DNA of 64,000 nt from Euzebya rosea (GCF_003073135.1 NZ_PGDQ01000002.1:242731-306730), one strand, 5' to 3'; positions 48,579 to 57,872 are shown, numbered from the stretch's first letter. The notes: a model not told the origin generated them from the letters alone. Made by a program: numbers and translations.

Positions 48579-48694
48579 TGTCGATCCGCGCCCTTCCCGG
48601 GCGCCCTTTGTCTGCCGTCAGCGCAGCTCAGGTTTTCCCAACGCGGAGCCCGCCAGCGCGCTCGCACCCGGCCATCAGCCTCGAGGAGTTCATC

Positions 48695-49006
48695 ATGTTC
48701 GCCGTCATCGCCACAGGCGGTAAGCAGTACAAGGTCGCCGTCGGCGACGAGATCGACGTGGAGAAGCTCGACACTGCCGTCGATGGCTCCGTCGACCTTC
48801 GTCCGATCATGCTGGTCGACGATGACGACAACGTCACCGTCGGCGCCGACGACCTGGCCGCTGCCACCGTCACCGCCACCGTCGTCGACCAGTACCTCGG
48901 TGAGAAGGTCCGCATCTTCAAGTACAAGAACAAGACCGGATACCGCCGCAAGACCGGTCACCGGCAGCCGCTCACCCGCGTGCGGGTCGAGTCGATCTCC
49001 AAGTAG
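48695..49006 (+). CDS. rplU: 50S ribosomal protein L21
   Basis: 103 residues from ATG 48695 with GAGGAG upstream. L21 features run throughout: [24 protein letters not shown] at the start and [31 protein letters not shown] at the end. It binds 23S rRNA in the large subunit. rpmA follows after 34 nt, the universal L21-L27 order. In most actinobacteria this pair is directly downstream of rne; here about 15.6 kb separates them. Confidence 0.98.
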   Translation: MFAVIATGGKQYKVAVGDEIDVEKLDTAVDGSVDLRPIMLVDDDDNVTVGADDLAAATVTATVVDQYLGEKVRIFKYKNKTGYRRKTGHRQPLTRVRVESISK

Positions 49007-49040
49007 CCGTCCACCGAGTAGTCCTCCCGAAGGAGTAGGC

Positions 49041-49298
49041 ATGTCAACCAAGAAGGGCGGCGGTTCCAGCGCGAACGGCCGCGACTCCAACCCGAAGTAC
49101 CTGGGCACCAAGCGCTTCGGCGGCGAGGTCGTGACCACCGGTTCGATCATCGTTCGTCAGCGCGGCACCCGCATCCACCCCGGCGAGAACGTCGGCCGCG
49201 GCAAGGACGACACCCTGTTCGCCCTCGCCGACGGCATGGTCAGCTTCCGCCGGTCCGGCAAGCGGACCTTCGCCGAGGTCATGCCGGGCGACGCCTAG
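49041..49298 (+). CDS. rpmA: 50S ribosomal protein L27
   Basis: 85 residues from ATG 49041 with AAGGAG upstream. The N-terminus [21 protein letters not shown] and the following [25 protein letters not shown] are diagnostic. L27's N-terminal tail reaches the peptidyl transferase centre. There is no Firmicutes-type cleavable extension. A strong intrinsic terminator follows 17 nt downstream. Confidence 0.98.
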   Translation: MSTKKGGGSSANGRDSNPKYLGTKRFGGEVVTTGSIIVRQRGTRIHPGENVGRGKDDTLFALADGMVSFRRSGKRTFAEVMPGDA

Positions 49299-49315
49299 CC
49301 CAGCCAGAACCTGTC

Positions 49316-49350
49316 GACGCCGCCCCCTCGAGGGCGGCGTCGTCGTTTTC
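49316..49350 (+). terminator. intrinsic terminator of rplU-rpmA
   Basis: CGACGCCGCCC (49316-49326) pairs with GGGCGGCGTCG (49333-49343) over 11 bp with a 6-nt loop, followed by TCGTTTT. It is the clearest stem plus T-tract terminator in the window. Confidence 0.85.
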
Positions 49351-49406
49351 GCGGGGTCGCGTTTCGCGGGGTCCGCCCGAGGTGGCGGTCGTCCGGTTCG
49401 CCGGCG

Positions 49407-50669
49407 CTACCAGACCTCCGGCGCCCAGGGGGCCTCGGCGGGTCGCAGGGCCGAGTCGAACGGCGCCACGACGGACGGCTCCAGCACCTCGATGCGGCCG
49501 GAGTGCACCAGACGGCTGACCGACACGCCGCCCAGGTACAGCGACCCGAGCTCGCGGACGTCCATGCGCAGGTCGGGGGACTCGGTCGTCGGCTGCACCG
49601 ACGCGCCCTCGGGCGCGACCTCGATGCGCCAGGTGCCGTCGATGTCGTCGAATCGGCTGTCGTGCACCTCGACGGTGACCGCGGCGGAGTCCGACCACGC
49701 CCGTGCGGTCAGCGCCGCCTCGACGTCGAGGATGCGCACGTACAGCGCGTCGGAGACGTGGCGCCGGACCCGGCGGGACTCCTCCACCAGCAGCGGCAGG
49801 GCATCGTCGACCGGACGCCGCTTGGCCGTGACGCGGCCGACGAGGTCGTGGCTGCACAGGAACGGCCAGATCGAGGCCTCAGCGGCGGCGTCGACGCCGA
49901 CGAGCTCGATGACGTGAAGGGTGTTGTCGGGCAGGCCGTCGAGCTGGCCCTCGCTGGTGCCGTAAACGGCGTAGGCCACGTCGCGGCCGTCGATCTCGGC
50001 GACCGCGACCCGCTTCCATGCGGCGCCGCCCATGGCCCCCTTGCGGGTGCTCAGCACCTGGAACTTCCACCAGCCGCGGTCGCGGGCGGCCATCCCCCCG
50101 CGGCGGGCCCGGGCAGCCTCGTAGATGGGTGCGATGACGTCAGCGGCCTCGTCGACCTCCAGCAGCCGGATGCGGTCCGCCTGGGGAGGGGCGGTGGCCG
50201 CCCATCGCAGGCCCGGGCCGGCGATGATGTCGATGCCGTGCTGCTCCACGGCCATGCCGTAGCCGAACCGGCCGTAGATGGCGGCCTCGCTGGCCCACAG
50301 GGCAGCGATCGCGCGGCCCTTCTCGCGGGCCTCATCCAGGTGGGCACCCATCATCCGCGACAGGATCCCCCGTCGACGATGCGTGGGGGCAACCGCCACC
50401 CAGGTGGTGCCGGCGGTGGGGACCTCGCCACCGGGCACGCTGATGTCGTGCCCGTAGGCCGCGAGGCTGCCGACCATCTGGTTGCCGTCGAAGGCGGCGT
50501 GGCTGCTGCGGTGGTCCAGCACCAGCATCTCGTCCTCGCGGTCGGCGTCGGACACGGCGTCGCCGAAGGCGCGGTACAGCAGGTCCAGCGCCTTCGGCTG
50601 CTCCTCACGGGTGAACGGGCGGAAGGTGAGCTCGTCGATAGTCACGGAGGCACCATAGGTCGTCCGCAC
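49407..50669 (-). CDS. Eis-like GNAT N-acetyltransferase
   Basis: 420 residues from GTG 50669; GTG 50645 is an alternative start. The N-terminal GNAT domain contains TTWVAVAPTHRRRGILSRMMGAHLDEAREKGRAIAALWASEAAIYGRFGYG, with the RRRGILSRMM acetyl-CoA-binding loop. A second GNAT-like domain and a C-terminal sterol-carrier-like domain (SPDLRMDVRELGSLYLGGVSVSRL) complete the three-domain Eis architecture. Eis proteins multi-acetylate aminoglycosides and lysine-containing proteins; the native substrate here is unknown. It ends 56 nt from the rpmA terminator (convergent) and diverges from cbs. Confidence 0.87.
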   Translation of the reverse strand: MRTTYGASVTIDELTFRPFTREEQPKALDLLYRAFGDAVSDADREDEMLVLDHRSSHAAFDGNQMVGSLAAYGHDISVPGGEVPTAGTTWVAVAPTHRRRGILSRMMGAHLDEAREKGRAIAALWASEAAIYGRFGYGMAVEQHGIDIIAGPGLRWAATAPPQADRIRLLEVDEAADVIAPIYEAARARRGGMAARDRGWWKFQVLSTRKGAMGGAAWKRVAVAEIDGRDVAYAVYGTSEGQLDGLPDNTLHVIELVGVDAAAEASIWPFLCSHDLVGRVTAKRRPVDDALPLLVEESRRVRRHVSDALYVRILDVEAALTARAWSDSAAVTVEVHDSRFDDIDGTWRIEVAPEGASVQPTTESPDLRMDVRELGSLYLGGVSVSRLVHSGRIEVLEPSVVAPFDSALRPAEAPWAPEVW

Positions 50670-50693
50670 GGCGCGCGCTCCGGGGTGGACGAC

Positions 50694-50699
50694 TACCCT
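50694..50699 (+). promoter_or_regulatory. putative -10 box (TACCCT) for cbs
   Basis: TACCCT fits TANNNT in the 89-nt gap between the divergent Eis-like and cbs starts and would give a leader of about 50 nt containing GAGGA before ATG 50759. Confidence 0.3.
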
Positions 50700-50758
50700 G
50701 CACTGCAGCTGACACGACCGGGCAACGTGGCTGGGTCGTGGCCTGACTCGAGGAACTC

Positions 50759-52165
50759 ATGGACACTGTCGATTCGTTGCTGGACGTCGTGGGCAACACC
50801 CCGCTCGTCAAGCTCTCCCGCTTCTCCGCCGACGTGGCGCCGACCATCCTTGCGAAGGTCGAGTACCTGAACCCCGGGGGGAGCGTGAAGGACCGCATCG
50901 GCCTGGCGATGATCGAGGCGGCCGAGAAGGCCGGCGACCTGCAGCCGGGCGGCACCATCGTGGAGCCCACCTCCGGCAACACGGGTGCGGGCCTCGCGAT
51001 CGCGGCGGCGCAGCGTGGGTACCGCTGCATCTTCGTGATGCCCGACAAGATGAGCTCGGAGAAGATCAACCTGCTGCGCGCCTACGGCGCCGAGGTCGTG
51101 GTCTGCCCGACCGACGTCGACCCCGAGGACCCCCGCTCGTACTACAAGACCTCCGACCGGCTGGTGGAGGAGACCCCGGGCGCGTTCAAGCCCGGCCAGT
51201 ACTTCAACGCCGCCAACCCGCAGGCGCACTACGAGTCGACCGGCCCGGAGATCTGGGCGCAGACGGAGGGGAAGATCGACGTGTTCGTGGCCGGCGTCGG
51301 CACGGGCGGCACGATCACCGGCACGGGGCGTTACCTCAAGGAGCAGAACCCGGACATCGTCATCGTCGGTGCCGATCCCGAGGGGTCGATCTACACCCAG
51401 CCCGACAACATGCACTCCTACCTGACCGAGGGCGTCGGGGAGGACTTCTGGCCGGGCACCTTCGATCCCGACATCGTCGACCGCTGGGTCAAGGTCACCG
51501 ACCGGGACGCGTTCCTGACCGCTCGCCGGCTGACCCGTGAGGAGGGCATCCTCGTCGGTGGCTCCTGCGGCACGGCGGCCGCCGCGGCGCTGGAGGTCGC
51601 GAAGGACTATCCCGCTGACGCCGTCATCGTCACCCTGCTGCCCGACAGCGGCCGCAACTACCTGTCGAAGATCTACAACGACGACTGGATGCACGACCAC
51701 GGGTTCCTGCGGTCCGGTGTCGCCGCCAAGCTGTCGCAGGTGCTGGAGTTCAAGGCCGGCGCCACGACGCTGCCGACGATCGTGCACGTCCACCCCCACG
51801 AGTCCGTCCGTGACGCCATCGCCACGCTGTCCTCCTTCGGGGTCAGCCAGATGCCCGTCGTGACCATGCCCGACCACGAGCAGGGGGCCGCGGACTTCTC
51901 CGACCGTGCCGACCTCGTCGGGTCGATCCGCGAACGCGGGCTGCTCGACCGGGCGTTCCGCGACGCGGAGATCCTCGACAAGACCGTCGCCGACGTCATG
52001 GACGAGCCGCTGCCGGTCGTGGATGCCCGTGACACCGTGGACACCGCCATGGCGGCGCTGACCAAGCGCGCGTCGGCGGTCCTCGTCTGCGAGGGCACCA
52101 CCCCGACGGGTGTGCTGACCCGCGCCGACATCCTCGACTTCATGACCTCATCGAAGGGCAAGTGA
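50759..52165 (+). CDS. cbs: cystathionine beta-synthase with C-terminal CBS pair
   Basis: 468 residues. The PLP lysine is K44 in LNPGGSVKDRIG, with the phosphate and substrate loop EPTSGNTGAGLA. The catalytic fold (residues ~1-320) is the OASS/CBS type. The C-terminal ~130 residues are two CBS domains (TIVHVHPHESVRDAIATLSSFGVSQMPVV and VADVMDEPLPVVDARDTVDTAMAALTKRASAVLV), which distinguish cystathionine beta-synthase from plain cysteine synthase. It condenses serine and homocysteine into cystathionine. metB overlaps by 4 nt (GTGA), giving a transsulfuration operon as in Mycobacterium. Confidence 0.93.
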   Translation: MDTVDSLLDVVGNTPLVKLSRFSADVAPTILAKVEYLNPGGSVKDRIGLAMIEAAEKAGDLQPGGTIVEPTSGNTGAGLAIAAAQRGYRCIFVMPDKMSSEKINLLRAYGAEVVVCPTDVDPEDPRSYYKTSDRLVEETPGAFKPGQYFNAANPQAHYESTGPEIWAQTEGKIDVFVAGVGTGGTITGTGRYLKEQNPDIVIVGADPEGSIYTQPDNMHSYLTEGVGEDFWPGTFDPDIVDRWVKVTDRDAFLTARRLTREEGILVGGSCGTAAAAALEVAKDYPADAVIVTLLPDSGRNYLSKIYNDDWMHDHGFLRSGVAAKLSQVLEFKAGATTLPTIVHVHPHESVRDAIATLSSFGVSQMPVVTMPDHEQGAADFSDRADLVGSIRERGLLDRAFRDAEILDKTVADVMDEPLPVVDARDTVDTAMAALTKRASAVLVCEGTTPTGVLTRADILDFMTSSKGK

Positions 52166-53337
52166 CGCAACGCATGAGCGACTCGAGCCTCGAACGCTGG
52201 CAGGACGCCGGCTTCGCCACCCGCGCCATCCACGCCGGACAGGATCCCGAGCCCCGCACCGGTGCGGTGGCCGTGCCCGTCTTCCAGACCTCCACCTTCG
52301 CCCAGCCCGCCGTCGGCGAGCACCTGGGCTGGGACTACGCCCGATCCGGCAACCCCACGCGTGACGCGCTGGAGGAGTCGCTGGCCTCGCTGGAGGTGGG
52401 CCGGTACGGCTCGGCCTTCGCCAGCGGATCCGCCGCACAGGACGCCGTCCTGCGCACCCTCCGACCCGGCGACCACGTCATCATCGCCCCCGACGTCTAC
52501 GGCGGGACCTACCGCCAGTTCAAGCGGGTCCACGAGCCATGGGGCATGGACTTCACCCCCGTCGACCTGTCCGACCTGGACGCGGTCGCGGCGGCGTGGC
52601 GGCCCGAGACGCGGATGATCTGGGTCGAGACCCCGACCAACCCGTTGCTGAACGTCTTCGACATCGAGGCGCTTGCGGCCTTCGCGCACGAGCGCAACGC
52701 CAAGGTCGTGGTCGACAACACCTTCGCCACGCCCTACCTGCAGCAGCCGCTGGAGCTCGGTGCCGACGCCGTCGTGCACTCTGCCACCAAGTACCTGGGC
52801 GGGCACTCCGACGTGGTCTCGGGGGGCTTCGTGACCCGTGACGAGGAGCTGGCCGAGCAGGTCGCTTTCAACCAGAACTCCATGGGGGCCGTCCCCGGAC
52901 CGTGGGACGTCTTCCTCGTCCTGCGCGGCATCAAGACCCTCGGCCTGCGAATGGACCGGGCCTGCGACAACGCCCAGCAGTGCGTGGAGGTGCTGCGGTC
53001 CAGCGACGTCGTCACCGAGGTGCTGTACCCGGGGCTGGCCAGCCACCCGGGCCACGAGGTCGCGACGAAGCAGATGCGCGACTACGGCGCCATGATCAGC
53101 TTCCGCGTCGGTGACGAGGGCCTGGCCCGCCGCATCTGCGCGTCCTTCGAGGTCTTCACCCTTGGTGAGTCGCTCGGTGCGGTCGAGTCGCTGGTGGAGC
53201 ATCCCGGCGCGATGACCCACATGTCGGTCGCCGGGTCACCGCTGGAGGTACCCGCAGACCTGGTCCGGCTGAGCGTCGGCATCGAGGACGCCGCCGACTT
53301 GACCGCCGACCTGCAGCAGGCGCTCGGCACGACGTGA
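52162..53337 (+). CDS. metB: cystathionine gamma-synthase/lyase
   Basis: 391 residues if GTG 52162 is used; ATG 52174 is a close alternative, and neither has ideal ribosome-binding spacing. Cys/Met metabolism PLP-enzyme signatures are TRAIHAGQDPEPRTGAVAVPVFQTSTFAQ, the SGNPTRD segment, and the PLP lysine K210 in VHSATKYLGGHSDV. The family includes gamma-synthase and gamma-lyase; pairing with cystathionine beta-synthase fits reverse transsulfuration (lyase) or both directions. An SGNH hydrolase gene overlaps its stop by 4 nt. Confidence 0.92.
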   Translation: MTQRMSDSSLERWQDAGFATRAIHAGQDPEPRTGAVAVPVFQTSTFAQPAVGEHLGWDYARSGNPTRDALEESLASLEVGRYGSAFASGSAAQDAVLRTLRPGDHVIIAPDVYGGTYRQFKRVHEPWGMDFTPVDLSDLDAVAAAWRPETRMIWVETPTNPLLNVFDIEALAAFAHERNAKVVVDNTFATPYLQQPLELGADAVVHSATKYLGGHSDVVSGGFVTRDEELAEQVAFNQNSMGAVPGPWDVFLVLRGIKTLGLRMDRACDNAQQCVEVLRSSDVVTEVLYPGLASHPGHEVATKQMRDYGAMISFRVGDEGLARRICASFEVFTLGESLGAVESLVEHPGAMTHMSVAGSPLEVPADLVRLSVGIEDAADLTADLQQALGTT

Positions 53338-54098
53338 CCCCGTGGGCGGGGATGCGGGTGACCAGCGCCCAAGTGGACCCCTACCGCCGGCAGTGGGAGC
53401 TGGCGAACCGCCGCGCGCTCGCTGACGAGGGGCCGCTGCTCGCGGTGCTGGGCGACTCCGCCGCGCAGGGCGTCGGGGCCGGATCCCCGTTCGACGGCTG
53501 GGTCGGCCAGCTCCGACGGCGACTGGACACCATCGACGGCCACGGCTGGCGTGTCCTCAACCTGTCGGTCAGCGGCGCCCGCGCCCACACGGTGCTGGAC
53601 GAGCAGCTGCCGCGCTTGTGGCGGATCGGCCAGCCGGTCGACCTCGTCGTCTGCGCCGTCGGCGGCAACGACATGTACCGGTCGACCGCGGCCCAGGTAC
53701 GTGATCGGTTCACCCGGCTGCTGCGCGCGCTGCCCGCACCGGGCACCTGGCACGATCACCAGCGCACCGTCGTAACGACCCTGCCGCAGGGCCTCGGTCG
53801 GCGACGCGCAGGGATCGCCAACGAGCTGGTCAGGACCCTCGGTCCCCGTCGTGGCCTGGAGGTCGCGGACCTGTGGGCCACGACCGGACCGCCGTGGCAG
53901 GGCAAGTACGCCGAGGACATGTTCCACCCCAACGAGCGGGGCTACGCCGACTGGGTGGAGGCGATCCTCGGGACCATCCGTCCGTCGCACGGATCACTCG
54001 GCGGCGACCTGCCCGTCGCGCTGCGGCGCCGACCGCCAGCCCAGGTCCTCCAGGGTGAGCTCGCCGACGAGGAACGCCCTCACGACGGTGGACAGTGA
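53334..54098 (+). CDS. SGNH/GDSL-family hydrolase
   Basis: 254 residues, GTG start overlapping the metB stop (GTGA). SGNH blocks are clear: I GDSAAQGVGAG (nucleophile Ser), III GGND, and V DMFHPNERGY with catalytic Asp and His. There is no signal peptide, so it acts as a cytoplasmic esterase or acyl hydrolase. Coupling to cbs-metB is probably transcriptional convenience. The last ~105 nt overlap antisense the 3' end of the convergent ANTAR gene, and the C-terminal tail after the domain (GGDLPVALRRRPP...) has no recognisable content, so it may be a read-out into the neighbour. Confidence 0.85.
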   Translation: MTPWAGMRVTSAQVDPYRRQWELANRRALADEGPLLAVLGDSAAQGVGAGSPFDGWVGQLRRRLDTIDGHGWRVLNLSVSGARAHTVLDEQLPRLWRIGQPVDLVVCAVGGNDMYRSTAAQVRDRFTRLLRALPAPGTWHDHQRTVVTTLPQGLGRRRAGIANELVRTLGPRRGLEVADLWATTGPPWQGKYAEDMFHPNERGYADWVEAILGTIRPSHGSLGGDLPVALRRRPPAQVLQGELADEERPHDGGQ

Positions 54099-54827
54099 CG
54101 CCCGCGTGCGACGGGCGTGCTGCCTGAGCAGCTCGAACGCCTGGCGGTCGGTCAGGCCGACGGAATGCATGATCGCGCCCTTGGCCTGCTCCACGGGGCC
54201 GTGGGTGGTCATCGCCCGTCGGATGCCGGCCAGCTGCGTGGTGGCGTCGGCGGTGCGCGCAGCCGACACCAGGTGGGCGCTGGCCGTGTCGGCGAACAGG
54301 CGCGCCAGCTGCACGAGGCCGTCGTCGAACCGTCCGACGCTGGATCGGTAGAGGTTCATGGCCCCGATCGTGCTGTCGTGGGCTCGCATCGGGACGCTGA
54401 GGACGCCACGGACGCCCTGGCCGTCGGCGAGTGGCCCGAGGCGTGGGTATCGGTCGTCGGTCGCCAGGTCGGGCACGACGACCACCCGGCCGGTCCGGAA
54501 GGCGTCGACGCACGGGCCGTCGTCGAGGCCGATCTGGGCTTCCTCGATCCGCCCGACCGCGGCGTCGGACGTGGCGATGACCGACAGGCGGTTGCGCTCG
54601 TCGAGCAGCATCACCCCGATGCCCTCGACGTCGAGGACCTCCGTGGACCGGTGGACGAGCGTCTGGAGGGCACGGCGGCGGCCGGGGTGGTGACCCTCCA
54701 CGTCGGTGTGCGGGGGCCCGTCGCGTCCGGCGGAGTTCGTCCGTGCGTCGGTCTGGCCGGCCAGCGTGGCGGCGAACTCGAGGAGGAGCTGGAAGATCTG
54801 CCGGTCGGCGTCAACAGCGCTGCCCAT
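53994..54827 (-). CDS. GAF-ANTAR antitermination regulator
   Basis: 277 residues from ATG 54827. A central GAF domain (GIGVMLLDERNRLSVIATSDAAVGRIEEAQIGLDDGPCVDAFRTGRVVVVPDLA) is followed by a C-terminal ANTAR domain (AMTTHGPVEQAKGAIMHSVGLTDRQAFELLRQHARRTRASLSTVVRAFLVGE). ANTAR proteins bind paired hexaloop hairpins in leader RNA and prevent termination. The protein is a paralogue of that encoded at 59053-59823, and the two genes lie among the glycosyltransferase genes. Its 3' end overlaps the convergent SGNH hydrolase gene by 105 nt. Confidence 0.88.
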   Translation of the reverse strand: MGSAVDADRQIFQLLLEFAATLAGQTDARTNSAGRDGPPHTDVEGHHPGRRRALQTLVHRSTEVLDVEGIGVMLLDERNRLSVIATSDAAVGRIEEAQIGLDDGPCVDAFRTGRVVVVPDLATDDRYPRLGPLADGQGVRGVLSVPMRAHDSTIGAMNLYRSSVGRFDDGLVQLARLFADTASAHLVSAARTADATTQLAGIRRAMTTHGPVEQAKGAIMHSVGLTDRQAFELLRQHARRTRASLSTVVRAFLVGELTLEDLGWRSAPQRDGQVAAE

Positions 54828-54940
54828 GGCGTGGGTCCTTTCGCTCACCCGGAGCCATGTCTCCGTGGAACCGTCGTTGTTCGTGGCGCGCGGCGTTCGT
54901 GTCGTGTCCGCGCGGAGCGCTGCAGGAACCCGTCGCCTGC

Positions 54941-55747
54941 CTAGCGCAGCTCGAGAATGCCATCGATGGGACGGAACGAAACCAGATCTCGTGCGTCGAA
55001 CGCCTCGAGCCAGCCACGCATCGGCCATTCCCCCCAGCGTTCGCGGAAGGTGTGGGCGTTGCGGACGATGTCGCGGACGTGCTGGACGGGCGGCGAGGTC
55101 GACTCGTGGTGCTGGTGCCAGCCCTTCGCCGCTGCGGTGCGCCACAGGGTCAGCCCGGCGGCGGCCGCGCGCCGACCGAAGTCGGTGTCCTCCCCGCCGT
55201 ATCCGACGAAGGCCTCGTCGAACCCGCCGAGCCTGTCGTAGTCGACGGCGCGCATGGCGAACGACAACGACCAGAAGAGGTCGGGGTTCGCGAGCTGGGT
55301 GTCGACGGGCGGTGGCGTCCTGGCCGGATGCGGGCTGGCTGCCCCGTCGAGCAGGTCCTCGGTCCAGTCGTCGTGGGCGGTGGGGACCCCCTCCGGAAGG
55401 TAGTCGACCTGGCCCGACCACAACCCTCCTGTGGTGCGACACCGGTCTGCGTAGTCCGCGACGAGCGTGGAGGACGGGAGGACGTCGACGTCGAGGAAGA
55501 CCAGCACGTCTGCGTCGGGGGCGCCGCGGCGGGCAGCGTTGCGGGCGGCGGCCAGCGGAAGGGTGGTGCGGGGGTCTGCGGCGTCGACGACGTCGACGTG
55601 CATGCCATCGGGGACCGTGGGGCGGGGACCGCCCATCCACGCGACCACGACCTGGTCGGGCGGGTCGGTCTGTCGTCGGAGTCCCTCCAGCAACCGTCGG
55701 AGGTGAGCCTGCCGTCCCCGGACGATCGTGCAGACCGCCACGGTCAT
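54941..55747 (-). CDS. family 2 glycosyltransferase
   Basis: 268 residues from ATG 55747, overlapping the upstream stop (ATGA). A GT-A fold is recognisable: MTVAVCTIVRGRQAHLRRLLEGLRRQTDPPDQVVVAW, the DXD-type metal motif VFLDVDV, and FDEAFVGYGGEDTDFGRRAAAAGL, the acceptor/catalytic region of chondroitin-polymerase-like GT2 enzymes. It transfers a sugar from a nucleotide-sugar donor in the cytoplasm. It is the last of four overlapping glycosyltransferase genes. The acceptor and product are unknown. Confidence 0.88.
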   Translation of the reverse strand: MTVAVCTIVRGRQAHLRRLLEGLRRQTDPPDQVVVAWMGGPRPTVPDGMHVDVVDAADPRTTLPLAAARNAARRGAPDADVLVFLDVDVLPSSTLVADYADRCRTTGGLWSGQVDYLPEGVPTAHDDWTEDLLDGAASPHPARTPPPVDTQLANPDLFWSLSFAMRAVDYDRLGGFDEAFVGYGGEDTDFGRRAAAAGLTLWRTAAAKGWHQHHESTSPPVQHVRDIVRNAHTFRERWGEWPMRGWLEAFDARDLVSFRPIDGILELR

Positions 55748-56829
55748 GCCAGGCCCTCCGCCGTGGCGGCCACCGTCCTCGTGTCGGCAGCCCTCGTGGT
55801 GACGAATCGGCCGGTGCGGGCGGCAGTGCCGTGGACGGTGCCGAGGGCGACGCGGTACAGCCGCTCGTGGGCGGCCAGGACCTGATGGCCCAGGCGTTCC
55901 CGGTCCTCGGCCCGGCTGACGAGGTCGGCGTCGCGGATGCTGACCATCTGCCCCGCCATCTCGATGGGGTCGACGTGGTCCCGGCGGAGCGGGGCGACGG
56001 CCATCGGGTGCTGCTCGGCGACGAACCCGGCGTCGGTGCCGATCACGGCGGTCCCGACATCGGCCGCCAGCTCGAGCATGCCGCTGTGGGTGCCCCAGCG
56101 GTAGGGCAGCACCACCGCTCGGGCCAGCGCGATCTGCCGGACGAGCTCGCGATGGCCCAACCCGTCGTGGACGACCAGGTCGACCAGGTCGATGGCCGGA
56201 TGGTCGCTGATCAGGTCGACGTCCTCGCGGTCGACCAGCACGCGCACCTGCACGCCGCCGTCGAGCAGGGCCACGGCATCCAGGACGCCTCGGACGTCGT
56301 GGCTGGGACGTCGCGGCTTGGCGTGCAGCAGCATCGGCCCCCAGGGACCCGCGCTCGCCGACCGGAGCCGACGGGCGCGCCACATCCGGTCGGTCGGCAG
56401 GATCGGCCCGTGGGCGATCACCCCCGGGCGGCTCCCGGTCCGCGCCTCCACGGCCGCTGCGGCGCCGTCGGTCAGGGTGATGACACTCGAGGCCCGCTCG
56501 ACCATCGGTCCGATCAGGGCCGGGATGGGGTCCTCGTCGGGGGACAGGTGCGGGCTGACGAGGTCGTGCACGGTCATCACGATCGGTGTGCCGTGGCTGC
56601 GGTGCACGTCCATCACGTCGATGATCCGCTCCGCGTTCTCCTCGTGGCCGAAGTGCATGTGCACCAGGTCCCACTCGTCGCCGTGCCGGCGGAGCCAGTC
56701 GGGGTCGTGGTAGGCCGCGAGCCGTGGCATCGGTTCGTCGCGGTGCACGAGCCGACACACGGTGCGGTCGAAGCGGTCGACGTAGGGGTGCCTGGGTGGG
56801 TACGACAGCACCCGGGGTCGGGGGGTCAC
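55744..56829 (-). CDS. GT4-like glycosyltransferase
   Basis: 361 residues from GTG 56829, overlapping the preceding gene (GTGA). A GT-B type fold is suggested by WDLVHMHFG, MTVHDLVSPHLSPDEDPIPALIGPMVERASSVITLTDGAAA, VIAHGPILP and the C-terminal ALARAVVLPYRWGTHSGMLELAADVGTAVIGTDAGFVAEQHP donor-binding region. It is clearly paralogous to the protein encoded at 59916-61010 along most of its length. The sugar and acceptor cannot be deduced. Confidence 0.85.
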   Translation of the reverse strand: MTPRPRVLSYPPRHPYVDRFDRTVCRLVHRDEPMPRLAAYHDPDWLRRHGDEWDLVHMHFGHEENAERIIDVMDVHRSHGTPIVMTVHDLVSPHLSPDEDPIPALIGPMVERASSVITLTDGAAAAVEARTGSRPGVIAHGPILPTDRMWRARRLRSASAGPWGPMLLHAKPRRPSHDVRGVLDAVALLDGGVQVRVLVDREDVDLISDHPAIDLVDLVVHDGLGHRELVRQIALARAVVLPYRWGTHSGMLELAADVGTAVIGTDAGFVAEQHPMAVAPLRRDHVDPIEMAGQMVSIRDADLVSRAEDRERLGHQVLAAHERLYRVALGTVHGTAARTGRFVTTRAADTRTVAATAEGLA

Positions 56830-57872
56830 GAGCAGCCTCCTCGGGTGGTGCGGACGAAGGTGTCGATGGCGTCGGCGGCGCGGAGGGCGCCCTTGCCGTC
56901 GACCAGGTCCTGGGCGTGTGGACTGCCCGTGTCCGCGCTGCCCTCCAGCAACGCCGGCCACGACGTCGGTGCCGGCCACGTGTCGCGCACGGCGCAGACT
57001 TCGTGCTCGGCCAGCAGCAGCGCCTTGTGGCGCTGCTCGTCGAACGGGCGGTCCTGGGGGATGACGATGACGGGACGGCCCGACCCGACGGACTCCATGA
57101 CGGCGTTGTGACCTGCGTGGGTGACGATGACGTCGGCTGCGCACAGCCATGCCCAGGGGTCCTCCACCCAGCCCGGCGTCACCAGGCCCGGCCGCGGTCG
57201 CACGTCGCCGAGCACGACCCACCGCCACCCCGGCGTGGCCGCAGCGGCGTCGTGGACGGGCCAACCCATCCGGCCACCCTCGCCGGACAGCACGACAACC
57301 ACGCGATCGTCCGCCCCGATCCCGAGGTCCGCGCGCGCCCTGTCGTGGTCGGGGGTGCGCTGGTCGAACCGGGAGAACCCGCCGCAGTGGACGGTCCGAG
57401 CGAGCATGTCGTCGTCCACCCACGGCTCCTCGAGCCAGGCCGGGTAGGGGGCAAGCAGCAGGCTGGCGGCCTCGTGGGCCGCCCGGTGGGCGGGGTCGGT
57501 GCGACGACCGTGCTGGCGGACCACGACCGACGGGATGCTCAGCAGCCGGGCGAGCAGCGTCACCTCGACCGACACATCGACGACCATCGCCGCCGGATCG
57601 GTGGTCGCGGCCCACGAGGCGATGGTCCCCATGCGTCGGCGCAGCCCGTCGACACCCAGCGGGGCGTAGTGCAGGACGTCCGGGGTGGGCTGGGCGGCGT
57701 GCCAAGCGGTTGCCGGCGGCTCGACGTCGAGGGGAAGCCGGTGCGAGGTTGTCCCCTCGATGTCCAGCGGCCGTGAGGAGAACGTCGCCACGTCGGTGTC
57801 CAGCAGCGGCACCACGGTGCGGGCTCGGGCCTCGTGCCCCGACCCGTGGTGGTGGACGTACCACCCGATCAC
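56826..57872 (-). CDS. MGT/GT28-like glycosyltransferase
   Basis: 348 residues from GTG 57872, overlapping the upstream stop (GTGA). N-terminal WYVHHHGSGHEARARTVVPLL is a GT-B donor/acceptor Rossmann start of the MurG/UDP-glycosyltransferase kind. C-terminal WLCAADVIVTHAGHNAVMESVGSGRPVIVIPQDRPFDEQRHKALLL is the donor-binding THAGxN/PxxxxQxxxA signature. It lies inside the four-gene glycosyltransferase operon. A lipid, carotenoid or secondary-metabolite acceptor would suit this family, but that is inference. Confidence 0.87.
   Translation of the reverse strand: MIGWYVHHHGSGHEARARTVVPLLDTDVATFSSRPLDIEGTTSHRLPLDVEPPATAWHAAQPTPDVLHYAPLGVDGLRRRMGTIASWAATTDPAAMVVDVSVEVTLLARLLSIPSVVVRQHGRRTDPAHRAAHEAASLLLAPYPAWLEEPWVDDDMLARTVHCGGFSRFDQRTPDHDRARADLGIGADDRVVVVLSGEGGRMGWPVHDAAAATPGWRWVVLGDVRPRPGLVTPGWVEDPWAWLCAADVIVTHAGHNAVMESVGSGRPVIVIPQDRPFDEQRHKALLLAEHEVCAVRDTWPAPTSWPALLEGSADTGSPHAQDLVDGKGALRAADAIDTFVRTTRGGCS

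Noticed and set aside
48579..48694. L21 leader autoregulatory RNA or riboswitch before rplU
   Set aside because: The leader has some hairpin potential, but I cannot match it to the known Firmicutes L21 leader structure by eye.
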